Positions 1 through 6,097 are shown, counted from the first letter of the stretch. The stretch: 6,097 bases of DNA from Alphaproteobacteria bacterium (GCA_009936885.1 JAACDT010000146.1:1-6097); one strand, 5' to 3'. Notes: generated by a model from the letters alone, not told the origin. A program made the numbers and translations.

Positions 1-21
1 GCCTGTTGATTGACTTCTTTT

Positions 22-153
22 TTACAGTAGAAAAATGGCCATCAGAACCAAAATTACGATAACACCTGCGATAATGACTTTTGATAGGGATAAAAACCCC
101 TCATAAAAAGATAGATGATTGACTGCTTGCTTATCAAAATTATCTGTTTTCAT
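22..153 (-). CDS. aa3-type cytochrome c oxidase subunit IV, small single-helix protein
   Basis: This ORF of 43 codons runs from an ATG at 153 to a TAA at 22-24. The product has a short polar N-terminus (MKTDNFDKQAVNHLS, residues 1-15), then FYEGFLSLSK, then one hydrophobic helix at about residues 26-43 that reaches the C-terminus (ends LMAIFLL). This is the layout of the bacterial aa3-type oxidase subunit IV family (Pfam COX4_pro_2): 40-60 residues, an aromatic-Glu/x-Gly-Phe motif just before a single membrane helix. By family it is an accessory inner-membrane subunit of the terminal oxidase; it is small and not catalytic. A purine-rich Shine-Dalgarno (164-172) sits 10 nt upstream of the ATG. 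No other oxidase gene is visible, and in alphaproteobacteria this gene is often away from the main cta cluster. The family call rests on motif and topology, so another small membrane protein remains possible. Confidence 0.78.
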   Translation of the reverse strand: MKTDNFDKQAVNHLSFYEGFLSLSKVIIAGVIVILVLMAIFLL

Positions 154-163
154 TTGAGTGCCA

Positions 164-172
164 CTCCCCCTT
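164..172 (-). promoter_or_regulatory. Shine-Dalgarno of the small oxidase subunit gene
   Basis: On the minus strand this reads AAGGGGGAG and ends 10 nt before the ATG at 153. It is among the stronger ribosome binding sites in the window, and it supports the 43-codon ORF as a translated gene with this start. Confidence 0.6.
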
Positions 173-190
173 AAACTAAACACATCCTAT

Positions 191-196
191 AGTATA
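191..196 (-). promoter_or_regulatory. Possible -10 element for the small oxidase subunit gene
   Basis: The minus strand reads TATACT (5 of 6 to TATAAT), about 38 nt upstream of the ATG at 153 and just downstream of the purN U-tract. I see no good -35: the best candidate, TTGCGC, lies 20 nt upstream, which is long and a weak match. It would give the oxidase gene its own promoter after purN. The call rests on one hexamer. Confidence 0.25.
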
Positions 197-204
197 ATGC
201 CCTG

Positions 205-230
205 AAAAAAAAAGATGCGCAATCTGTTTA
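205..230 (-). terminator. Weak intrinsic terminator after purN
   Basis: Starting at the purN stop codon, the minus strand reads AGAT, a TGCGC loop and ATCT (stem arms 222-225 and 213-216), followed at once by a run of nine T (205-213). A one-base mismatch and three further A-T pairs could extend the stem. The T-run is good but the stem is short and AT-rich, so termination is probably partial and some read-through into the oxidase gene is plausible. Confidence 0.4.
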
Positions 231-920
231 ATCCAGATTTTGCAATTTTAAATAGCTGTTGGAAACTATCTTAGCAGTATAATTTTTTTGGCGAGATAGA
301 GTGTTGTTTGTTGGGGGTATTTGATGCCAAATTACTTTGGAATCTACGATTTCTAATTGCTTATTTACAAGAGATGTTAGAATCAGCGGGTATAAAATAT
401 GTTCTTCGCGCAATACCCGACTTGCTAATGTTTCTGGAGTGTCATTAGCCCTTATAGAAAGTTCAGATTGGGCAATAATAGGCCCATCATCAAGTTTGCT
501 AGTGACTATATGAATAGTGGTGCCATGCCGCACCTCACCTGCTTCTAAGGCTCTCTCATGCGTATTTAGCCCTTTGAATTTTGGCAATAAAGAGGGATGT
601 ATGTTTATAATTTTTCCCTTCACCTTATCCACAAATTCGCCTGAAAGTAGAGTCATATATCCAGCCAGAAAAATCCAGTCAGCTTGATATTTTTCAAGCT
701 CATTTAAAACCGCTATTTCATGTGCGTGTTTGCTTGGATATTCGGCGCGCGCAATACGCGTTGTTGTAATGGCGTGCGCATTTGCAATCTCAAGGCCTTG
801 CGCCTGTTTATTTGCAATTACACATACTATTTTGCAGTGTAGGTTTTGCTGTTCTATGGCGGTTATCAGTGCCGCCATATTGCTGCCGCGCCCTGAAATA
901 AGAATAGCAAGTTTTAACAT
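228..920 (-). CDS. purN: Phosphoribosylglycinamide formyltransferase (GART), PurN
   Basis: PurN transfers a formyl group from 10-formyltetrahydrofolate to glycinamide ribonucleotide (GAR), step 3 of de novo purine synthesis, in the cytoplasm. The N-terminus LAILISGRGSNM (4-15) is the phosphate-binding loop for GAR. The catalytic residues are present at the classical positions: Asn106 and His108 in NIHPSLLPKFKG (106-117), and Asp144 in KLDDGPII. The length is 230 residues against about 212 in E. coli; the extra is a polar tail after about residue 200 with no recognisable motif. It starts 27 nt after the purM stop on the same strand, so the two are almost certainly co-transcribed with purM first. 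The ribosome binding site is weak (a GAAG about 12 nt upstream), but the ATG immediately precedes the conserved first beta strand, so the start is secure. Confidence 0.96.
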   Translation of the reverse strand: MLKLAILISGRGSNMAALITAIEQQNLHCKIVCVIANKQAQGLEIANAHAITTTRIARAEYPSKHAHEIAVLNELEKYQADWIFLAGYMTLLSGEFVDKVKGKIINIHPSLLPKFKGLNTHERALEAGEVRHGTTIHIVTSKLDDGPIIAQSELSIRANDTPETLASRVLREEHILYPLILTSLVNKQLEIVDSKVIWHQIPPTNNTLSRQKNYTAKIVSNSYLKLQNLD

Positions 921-947
921 TGATATGTCGCTTCTATCTGTCTTGAG

Positions 948-2021
948 CTAACGCCAAGAATTCTCCATGCCTTCCAGAATAACAGCGTCATTTGTTCGCT
1001 TTTCAATTTGACCTGCCAGCCAGGCATCTTCGCCGGTTTCCTGAATGGTGCGTAAAACGCTTTCTGCTTTATCTTCTTTAACAAATACGATGCCGCCAAT
1101 TCCACAATTAAAGGTGCGGGCAAATTCAGCATCAGTCATATTTCCACTAAATTTAACCCATTGAAAAACAGGCAATAAAGGGCGATGCTTGACAGATAAT
1201 CTAAGACACAAATCTTCGGCGTAGCATCTAGGTGGATTTTCGATTAGACCGCCCCCTGTAATGTGGGAGAAGCCAGTAACACCGCCAAATAAAAGTGCTG
1301 CCTCAACAGCATCGCGGTAAATTCGCGTTGGTGCGAGAATGCTCATTGCAAGTGACATGGTTTTATCAAATGGAGAGGGGCTATTATAATCCAAACCTTC
1401 TCTTCGAATTAAATTTCGAATAAGCGAAAAGCCGTTTGCATGTATGCCAGATGAAGGAAGCGCTATGGCAACATCGCCCTGTTTTACCATATCAGGGGTT
1501 AGTATTTGGTCTCTTTCAACAGCGCCCACACAAAATCCAGCCAAGTCATATTGGCCAGCGTGATAAATGCCAGGCATTTCTGCTGTCTCCCCTCCTATAA
1601 GGGTGCAACCTGCCTCAACACAGCCATCTGCAATACCTGCCACGACTTCGGTTGCAACATCTATCTGAAGCTTTCCAGTGGCAAAATAATCAAGAAAAAA
1701 TAGCGGCATTGCCCCTTGCGCTAACAAGTCATTTGCACACATTGCAACAAGGTCTATACCAAGCCCTCTATGAATACCGCTATTATGCGCTATTTCTAGC
1801 TTGGTGCCAACGCCGTCCGTCGCAGCAACCAAAATCGGGTCATTAAAACCGGTATTCTTTAAATCAAAGAGCCCCCCAAACCCGCCAAGATCTGCTGTTC
1901 TGCCTTTTCTTGCAGTTCTCTTAGCATGCGGTTTTATAGCATCTATAAGTGCATTTCCTGCATCAATATCCACACCAGAATCTCGATAGGTAATGGGTGA
2001 TGGATTGTTTTTTATATCCAT
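948..2021 (-). CDS. purM: Phosphoribosylformylglycinamidine cyclo-ligase (AIR synthetase), PurM
   Basis: PurM closes the imidazole ring, converting FGAM plus ATP to aminoimidazole ribonucleotide, step 5 of purine synthesis. The protein has 357 residues, slightly longer than the usual 345. Visible family signatures in order: YRDSGVDIDAGN (12-23), the ATP/metal loop ATDGVGTK (67-74), CANDLLAQGA (95-104), GGETAEMPG (143-151), SSGIHANGFSL (190-200), HITGGGLIEN (253-262) and NCGIGG (305-310), so both halves of the PurM/SelD-type fold are intact. The ATG at 2021 is the only sensible start, since the next Met is residue 94. It lacks a clear Shine-Dalgarno. It is the first gene of the purM-purN operon and is divergent from the DUF2066 gene. 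No purine riboswitch is visible in its leader. Confidence 0.97.
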   Translation of the reverse strand: MDIKNNPSPITYRDSGVDIDAGNALIDAIKPHAKRTARKGRTADLGGFGGLFDLKNTGFNDPILVAATDGVGTKLEIAHNSGIHRGLGIDLVAMCANDLLAQGAMPLFFLDYFATGKLQIDVATEVVAGIADGCVEAGCTLIGGETAEMPGIYHAGQYDLAGFCVGAVERDQILTPDMVKQGDVAIALPSSGIHANGFSLIRNLIRREGLDYNSPSPFDKTMSLAMSILAPTRIYRDAVEAALLFGGVTGFSHITGGGLIENPPRCYAEDLCLRLSVKHRPLLPVFQWVKFSGNMTDAEFARTFNCGIGGIVFVKEDKAESVLRTIQETGEDAWLAGQIEKRTNDAVILEGMENSWR

Positions 2022-2106
2022 GCTAGTAAGACTTTGATAATTTGTTATATTAGAAGGTAACTTTATTTTTATATCGGTTTTAATTTATAGCATTAGGAAT
2101 TGCAAA
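2022..2106. promoter_or_regulatory. Divergent intergenic region, purMN versus DUF2066-hdaA unit
   Basis: These 85 bp of very AT-rich sequence lie between two divergent start codons, so they must hold the purM promoter and very likely that of the plus-strand unit. There are several -10-like hexamers (plus strand TATATT at 2046-2051; minus strand TATAAC within the same stretch, and TATAAA near 2085), but none has a convincing -35 at 16-18 nt. I infer promoters from gene orientation, not from clear motifs, and see no operator-like inverted repeat. Confidence 0.5.
2095..2098 (+). promoter_or_regulatory. Shine-Dalgarno supporting a TTG start
   Basis: AGGA (in TTAGGAAT) ends 8 nt before the TTG at 2107. 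No ATG or GTG lies in frame between the upstream TAA at 2038 and 2107, and this spacing decides in favour of TTG over the internal ATG at 2131. Confidence 0.55.
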
Positions 2107-3204
2107 TTGTCCCGCATTTTGAACACACTAATGGTAATTATCGGTGTTGTATTTTTTAGTGGTGTCTGTAATGCAGCGCCAACTTGCGATTCACCCGCTT
2201 TTGCCGTTGAAAATGTGCGTATAGATGAAATCGCTGAAACTGGAACTAAAGCTCGTGAAAATGGGTTAAGCAAGGCAACCAGCAAGGCCTTTAATCGAAT
2301 CCTAACACGATTGCTCTTAAGTGAGGAGGATGTCTCAGCACTTTTGTTAAAAGCAGAAGCACAAGATTATCTGGGATATTTTCATATTCACAATGAGACA
2401 ACCCTTGCCAGAGGGTATTTAGGGGAAATCGATTTTTGTTTTGATGCCAAAGAGGTACGGCGCTTATTTAGACAAAATGGCCTTGCCTGGGCAGAGTTAG
2501 TCAGCCCGCCCATTTTAACGATTCCAATTTGGCGAGAGGCATCAGGCGCTATTGTCTGGAGTGAAAATAATAATTGGTTAAACTCTTGGAACGAACATAG
2601 TAAGACTTATGATGGTTTATTGTCTTTTGTTTCCATAAAGCCGAATATAAAAACACAGCGGCAACTGCGAGAAGATGCGATTTTTGCAGAAGAGCCAGAG
2701 ATATTAAAACTATCAATCAATGCTGTTGGTGCCAGTCAGTTATTAACCGTAACTGCTGAAATTGATCATTATACTACTATTCCTGTATTAAGATTAAGCG
2801 CTCGTTTATTTGGTGAAAATGGAAACCCTATCGCAACTCTGATTGAACAAAATCATGAATTAAATGGCACCAAGAATATCGCTTTGTTATTTAAAGAGTT
2901 TCAATATGATCTGATCTCAGAGCTTGAGAAATTCTGGAAACAGCAAAATATAATCCTACCGCAATCAGATTTTGCATTTAGGGCATATGTAACTGTTGAA
3001 ACACTCTCAAAATGGCGCTCATTGCAGGAAACTTTGTCCTCTATGCCCATAGTACGCAAGGTAGCCCCAATTTCGCTGTCAGATAGAAAGGGTCTTATTC
3101 AGGTTACTATTGCAGGTAGTATTCCCCAATTCACGGCAAATCTTAATTCAGTAGGATACATTCTGACGGAAGAGAATGATGAAATTTATATCTCTGAGAA
3201 ATAG
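2107..3204 (+). CDS. DUF2066 domain-containing exported protein
   Basis: The protein has 365 residues and unknown function. Residues 1-24 look like a Sec signal peptide: Arg3, a hydrophobic core LMVIIGVVFF (8-17), then GVCNAA with likely cleavage after Ala23 or Ala24. It does not fit a lipobox well (SGVC). The mature N-terminus FAVENVRIDEIAETGTKARE (32-51), followed by an AFNRILTRLLL segment, resembles DUF2066 proteins, which in alphaproteobacteria are often found beside purM and hdaA. Two cysteines of the mature protein, Cys27 and Cys111, could form a periplasmic disulfide, which is speculation. The start is TTG; the internal ATG at 2131 would remove the only positive charge before the hydrophobic core. 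It is probably the first gene of a plus-strand unit, 50 nt ahead of hdaA. The family assignment comes from sequence feel plus context, and the signal peptide is the firmer part. Confidence 0.8.
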   Translation: MSRILNTLMVIIGVVFFSGVCNAAPTCDSPAFAVENVRIDEIAETGTKARENGLSKATSKAFNRILTRLLLSEEDVSALLLKAEAQDYLGYFHIHNETTLARGYLGEIDFCFDAKEVRRLFRQNGLAWAELVSPPILTIPIWREASGAIVWSENNNWLNSWNEHSKTYDGLLSFVSIKPNIKTQRQLREDAIFAEEPEILKLSINAVGASQLLTVTAEIDHYTTIPVLRLSARLFGENGNPIATLIEQNHELNGTKNIALLFKEFQYDLISELEKFWKQQNIILPQSDFAFRAYVTVETLSKWRSLQETLSSMPIVRKVAPISLSDRKGLIQVTIAGSIPQFTANLNSVGYILTEENDEIYISEK

Positions 3205-3254
3205 AACGTGGTTAGTGCCTGATTTATACCCGCTAAAGATGGATTTGCTTCGCC

Positions 3255-3929
3255 ATGACTGAACAGCTCCCGCTCGTTTTTGGTGATGCATCAGATGTTT
3301 CTTCAGGTTTGATTACAGGTCCAGAAAATGAACTCGCCATAAAATGGCTGAAAAACTGGCCAGATTGGCCGCCGCCAAGTAGGTTCTTGAATATTTTTGG
3401 GCCTGTTGCTTGCGGAAAATCGCGCCTTGGTGAATTTCATCGTCAGCGAACACAAGCCCAGATACTAACACGTCTTGATAGTTGGGATCCTCGCAGCCTA
3501 ACAGGCTCTCATTTTATATTAGATGATATCACCCAATCAAAAAACTGGTCTGAAGAGGCTTTGTTTTTTTTATATCAGACTGTAACAGAAAATTCTGGCA
3601 CGATACTTTTCCTCTCTGACGAACCTATATCTAACATGGCATGGCAATTGGATGATTTGCGCTCTAGATTTCGAAGTGTGAATGCGCAAGAGATATTGTC
3701 TCTTAGCGAGGCCTCGTTGAGGCCGCTTCTTGAACATCATTTCACACAAAGGCAATGTGTTATATCCCAAACAATATTGAATTTTATGGTGCCTCGAGTT
3801 CAACGAGAATATTCTTATGTTCAAAAATTAGTGTATGAGATAGATACGCGTTCTCTAACTAACAAAAAAGCAGTTTCTATCGGACTTGTAAAACAAGTAT
3901 TAAGTGAGATGTCAGGAGATAATTTATAA
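3255..3929 (+). CDS. hdaA: HdaA, DnaA-homologous regulator of replication initiation
   Basis: The protein has 224 residues: a DnaA-type AAA+ domain without the DNA-binding domain IV, as in Hda. QLPLVF (4-9) near the N-terminus is a beta-clamp binding motif. NWPDWPPP (34-41) precedes the ATPase core as in alphaproteobacterial HdaA. Then come a Walker A variant GPVACGKS (49-56), Walker B FILDD (87-91), sensor 1 around Ser121 (LFLSDEP), box VII LRSRF (135-139) with Arg138 as candidate arginine finger, and sensor 2 around Arg181 (VPRVQREY). By family, clamp-bound HdaA stimulates DnaA-ATP hydrolysis after initiation and so prevents over-replication. DnaA itself is excluded by length, and a DnaA-like loader such as Hda of other bacteria is the same role. 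The ribosome binding site is weak (GATGGA about 10 nt upstream). The stop overlaps the start of the next gene. Confidence 0.9.
   Translation: MTEQLPLVFGDASDVSSGLITGPENELAIKWLKNWPDWPPPSRFLNIFGPVACGKSRLGEFHRQRTQAQILTRLDSWDPRSLTGSHFILDDITQSKNWSEEALFFLYQTVTENSGTILFLSDEPISNMAWQLDDLRSRFRSVNAQEILSLSEASLRPLLEHHFTQRQCVISQTILNFMVPRVQREYSYVQKLVYEIDTRSLTNKKAVSIGLVKQVLSEMSGDNL
3914..3918 (+). promoter_or_regulatory. Shine-Dalgarno of the reductase gene, inside hdaA
   Basis: AGGAG lies within the last codons of hdaA, 10 nt before the ATG at 3929. Together with the TAATG stop-start junction it points to translational coupling, and it makes the ATG at 3929 the start. Confidence 0.6.
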
Positions 3930-4711
3930 TGTTGGACTTTGGAATTTCTGGCCGTAAAGCGCTGATTTGCGCAAGCTCTCGTGGTCTTGGCTATGGCTGT
4001 GCTGAAGCGCTTGCCAAATGCGGCGCTAGGCTTGTTTTAAATGCAAGAGATGAAGAAAAATTGCGGATTGCAGGAGATAGCTTGCGACGTAAAACAGGGG
4101 CACAAATTGAATGCATTGCAGCTGACATAACAACCGAGGAAGGCAGAAATGCTGTTTTGGAAAAGGCTGGCAGCGCTGATATTCTCGTAAATAATGCAGG
4201 CGGGCCTCCAAAGGGCCATTTTAAAGATTGGAAAAGAGATGATTGGATAAGGGCAATTGACCAGAATATGCTGACCTCCATTGAGATGATAAAAGCGGTT
4301 ATTGATTCAATGGTTATGAATAAATTCGGGCGCATCGTAAATATCACCTCAGGCTCTGTTAAATCCCCCATTCCAGAGCTTGGCTTATCCAATGGGGCAC
4401 GTTCTGGATTAACAGGATTTGTTGCTGGAATAGCACGTGAATATGCTCAATATAACGTTACTATTAACAACTTACTTCCCGGTCAGTTTAATACAGCGCG
4501 TATTGAAAACCTTATAGAAAGCCGGGCAAAAGAAGAAGGCATCGCTCCCCAAAAGCTGCGGGCTACTTTGGAGCGGGAAAATCCATCAAGAAGGCTTGGT
4601 GAAATAGCAGAGTTTGGATTTGCATGTGCGTGGATTTGCTCGGCCCATTCAGGTTATCTGGTTGGCCAGAATATTTTATTAGATGGCGGCGTGTTTAATT
4701 CTACGCATTAA
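3929..4711 (+). CDS. Divergent SDR-family oxidoreductase, beta-ketoacyl-ACP-reductase-like, degenerate catalytic tetrad
   Basis: This is a 260-residue Rossmann-fold protein of the short-chain dehydrogenase/reductase superfamily. The nucleotide loop is ASSRGLGYG (15-23) instead of TGxxxGxG. NNAGG (88-92), Asn113 and Ser141 (NITSGS) are retained. The Tyr-x-x-x-Lys motif is replaced: aligning GARSGLTGF with the usual SASKAALxGF puts Ser154 at the Tyr and Arg158 at the Lys. The C-terminus is normal (NILLDGG, 248-254). A known SDR subgroup, annotated as BKR-like without a perfect cofactor motif or tetrad, has this same LSNGAR-type stretch, so this looks like a conserved variant and not decay. The substrate and even catalytic activity are unknown, and a FabG role is doubtful. 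It is coupled to hdaA by a one-base overlap, and its stop overlaps the rnd stop on the other strand. Confidence 0.88.
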   Translation: MLDFGISGRKALICASSRGLGYGCAEALAKCGARLVLNARDEEKLRIAGDSLRRKTGAQIECIAADITTEEGRNAVLEKAGSADILVNNAGGPPKGHFKDWKRDDWIRAIDQNMLTSIEMIKAVIDSMVMNKFGRIVNITSGSVKSPIPELGLSNGARSGLTGFVAGIAREYAQYNVTINNLLPGQFNTARIENLIESRAKEEGIAPQKLRATLERENPSRRLGEIAEFGFACAWICSAHSGYLVGQNILLDGGVFNSTH

Positions 4712-5874
4712 TCTTTTTCTGGATAAATTAGCTCAAGTTTATTATTTCTGAGTGTGAGCGCAATCTCGCCAGATTTTAATTGAAGCGCGATATTTCCAAA
4801 TAATTCTCGGCGCCATCCTTTTAACAGTTTGATATCGGCATTATCATCACGTGCCAGCGCCTCTAGCTCTTCTGCAGATGCTAATAGCTTAGGGGCAATA
4901 TTTTCGGCTTCTGTGATATGCTTTAACAGTACTCGGAGTAATTCAAGTGTTGCTGCGGGCGCTTTATCTCGTCGGTAATCATTCCTGATTTTGGGCCAGC
5001 TTTCACGAGGTGATTTTTCAGCTTCTGCTAGCGTTTTAAGTATTTCAGGCACCAATTTACCAGTGCTTCCCCCTGGAAATCCCCTGATGAATTGGAACTT
5101 TGCTACGTTTTTTGGATTTGTTCCTGCTATATCAATAAGAGTTTCATCCCGAATTATTCTGTTCTTAGGCATGTTTTTCTCAATCGCTCGTTGCTCACGC
5201 CATGATGCTAGAAATTTTAACCTATTGAGAAAATCAGGTTTATGGCTTCTAACCTTTAGTCTTTTCCATGCATCATCTGGGTTTGGTTTATATACAGACA
5301 TTTGCGTTAGAGCAGAAATGTCATCATCAAGCCACTCAAGCCTATTACTGCGATACAATTCATCATGTATAATTGGGTAAATCTTTGCGAGATGAATTAC
5401 ATCATCTAGAGCATATTCTAACTGTCTCTCGCTCAAGGGACGTGCAGACCAATCTGTAAATCTGGATGATTTATCGAGTTCAATATTTAGATAATGTTGA
5501 ACCAATTTGTCATACCCTGCTTGGTCCCCAAGCCCAACTACCATTGCAGCAATTTGGGTATCGAAAATGGGGTCTGGAATATTACCTGTTAAATGAACAA
5601 ATATTTCTATATCCTGACGTCCAGCATGAAACACCTTGAGGATATCTTTGTTAGTCATCATCTCGAATAAAGCGGTGAGTTCTATCATGTCGGATTGCGG
5701 GTCCACCGCAAAGTAATGGTCACCAGCCGCTAATTGAATAAGACATAATTGTGGATAATAGGTAGATTCTCGAATAAATTCGGTATCTATTGCGATCACA
5801 TTAAATTCGCAAAGGATATTGAGTGCACGCTCTAATTCATCAGTTGTGGTTATTAACCTAGAGGTATTATCCAT
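4708..5874 (-). CDS. rnd: Ribonuclease D, 3'-5' exoribonuclease
   Basis: The protein has 388 residues, close to E. coli RNase D (375). The DEDD-y exonuclease domain is complete: Exo I AIDTEFIRES (28-37) with Asp30 and Glu32, Exo II VFHAGRQD (81-88) with Asp88, and Exo III YALDD (154-158) with Tyr154 and Asp158. An HRDC domain follows: LNRLKFLASWREQRAIEKN (216-234), then PKNRIIRDETLIDIA (236-250) and a second helical region towards the C-terminus. By family it uses two metal ions to trim the 3' ends of tRNA precursors and other small stable RNAs in the cytoplasm. The ATG at 5874 has AAGG six nt upstream, and the next Met is residue 63, beyond Exo I, so the start is firm. It converges on the reductase gene with a 4-bp overlap that leaves no room for a terminator between the two genes. 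Confidence 0.95.
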   Translation of the reverse strand: MDNTSRLITTTDELERALNILCEFNVIAIDTEFIRESTYYPQLCLIQLAAGDHYFAVDPQSDMIELTALFEMMTNKDILKVFHAGRQDIEIFVHLTGNIPDPIFDTQIAAMVVGLGDQAGYDKLVQHYLNIELDKSSRFTDWSARPLSERQLEYALDDVIHLAKIYPIIHDELYRSNRLEWLDDDISALTQMSVYKPNPDDAWKRLKVRSHKPDFLNRLKFLASWREQRAIEKNMPKNRIIRDETLIDIAGTNPKNVAKFQFIRGFPGGSTGKLVPEILKTLAEAEKSPRESWPKIRNDYRRDKAPAATLELLRVLLKHITEAENIAPKLLASAEELEALARDDNADIKLLKGWRRELFGNIALQLKSGEIALTLRNNKLELIYPEKD

Positions 5875-6097
5875 AATAGACCTTATAGGCGATGACTTCT
5901 GTTTTAATAGTCATTATCCTACCTTGTGGTAAAAATTAGTTTTTTTCTGCCTGAAATTATCACCTTTTGGGGCTTATTTGTATTTTTTATGAGATTATTA
6001 ATGACGGTTCTTGTTTTTGGAATATGTGGACGTTTTAATAAAAGGATAAAAAAACTATCTATAAATCAACTTGGCAAATGGCTTTAAAGCTATCATA
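5875..6097. other. AT-rich intergenic region upstream of rnd, no supported gene
   Basis: These 223 bp hold the rnd leader and presumably its promoter, but I find no convincing -35/-10 pair on the minus strand. A small inverted repeat TACC-TTGT-GGTA lies at 5920-5931, followed on the plus strand by A- and T-runs; its four-bp stem is too short to call a terminator. Two minus-strand frames run in from the right edge and stop at 6059 and 6055, so the tail of an upstream gene could be present, but 12-13 codons are not enough to identify one. A 32-codon plus-strand ORF (5989-6087) lacks support. Confidence 0.5.
5881..5884 (-). promoter_or_regulatory. Shine-Dalgarno of rnd
   Basis: The minus strand reads AAGG six nt upstream of the rnd ATG at 5874 (TATAAGGTCTATTATG). 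The spacing is normal and supports this start. Confidence 0.5.

Noticed and set aside
914..1132. 72-codon minus-strand ORF overlapping the end of purM and the start of purN
   Set aside because: It is an alternative frame of purM, whose C-terminal motifs are intact in the true frame; no independent evidence.
2022..2106. Purine riboswitch or PurR-type operator ahead of purM
   Set aside because: At 85 bp with no paired stems or conserved junction pattern visible, there is no room for the purine aptamer and no clear palindrome.
3991..4392. 133-codon minus-strand ORF inside the reductase gene
   Set aside because: It is fully antisense to a gene with clear SDR motifs, has no Shine-Dalgarno that I can see, and its product shows no family features. 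It is a frame shadow.
4991..5380. 129-codon plus-strand ORF inside rnd
   Set aside because: It is antisense to the HRDC part of RNase D, and its hydrophobic, serine-rich product is what the opposite frame of such a gene gives.
5920..5946. Hairpin TACC-TTGT-GGTA followed by A- and T-runs as a plus-strand terminator
   Set aside because: The stem is only four bp, the T-run starts 8 nt after it, and no plus-strand gene ends nearby.
5989..6087. 32-codon plus-strand ORF (MRLLMTVLVFGICGRF at its N-terminus)
   Set aside because: It lacks a Shine-Dalgarno at suitable distance and any recognisable motif, and sits in AT-rich sequence where short ORFs are expected. The hydrophobic start followed by basic residues is mildly suggestive of a small membrane peptide but not enough to call.
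1..6097. Mobile element, phage, CRISPR or defence system
   Set aside because: All intact genes are housekeeping or conserved chromosomal families; no direct repeats, transposase, integrase or spacer-repeat pattern was seen.

Overview
The window is a compact stretch of ordinary bacterial chromosome, visibly AT-rich and gene-dense. It carries six clear protein genes and one very small seventh gene that a length cutoff would miss. HdaA (a short DnaA-type ATPase with an N-terminal clamp motif), a DUF2066 exported protein, a one-helix aa3-type cytochrome c oxidase subunit IV and a purM-purN pair together point to an alphaproteobacterium. The low GC, short spacers and overlapping genes fit a streamlined, possibly marine lineage (SAR116-like is a guess). 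I see no mobile element, CRISPR array, tRNA or rRNA.

Layout. Positions 22-153 (minus) encode the 43-residue oxidase subunit. Positions 228-920 (purN) and 948-2021 (purM) form a minus-strand purine operon transcribed purM first. An 85-bp divergent spacer (2022-2106) separates it from a plus-strand unit: a DUF2066 exported protein (2107-3204, TTG start), hdaA (3255-3929) and a divergent short-chain dehydrogenase/reductase (3929-4711), the last overlapping hdaA by one base. RNase D (rnd, 4708-5874, minus) converges on this unit and shares a TTAA with the reductase as stop codons on both strands. The last 223 bp (5875-6097) are the rnd leader and hold no gene I can support.

How the genes work together. 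PurM and PurN catalyse steps 5 and 3 of de novo purine synthesis. HdaA, by family, joins the beta sliding clamp to DnaA-ATP hydrolysis and limits re-initiation. RNase D is a 3'-5' exoribonuclease for RNA maturation. The small oxidase subunit belongs to the aerobic respiratory chain. The roles of the DUF2066 protein and the reductase are unknown; the reductase is notable because its Tyr-x-x-x-Lys catalytic motif is replaced. I found no convincing new system. The points worth a second look are the hidden oxidase subunit, the tetrad-less reductase coupled to hdaA, the TTAA stop overlap, and a possible short leader ORF running into the rnd start.
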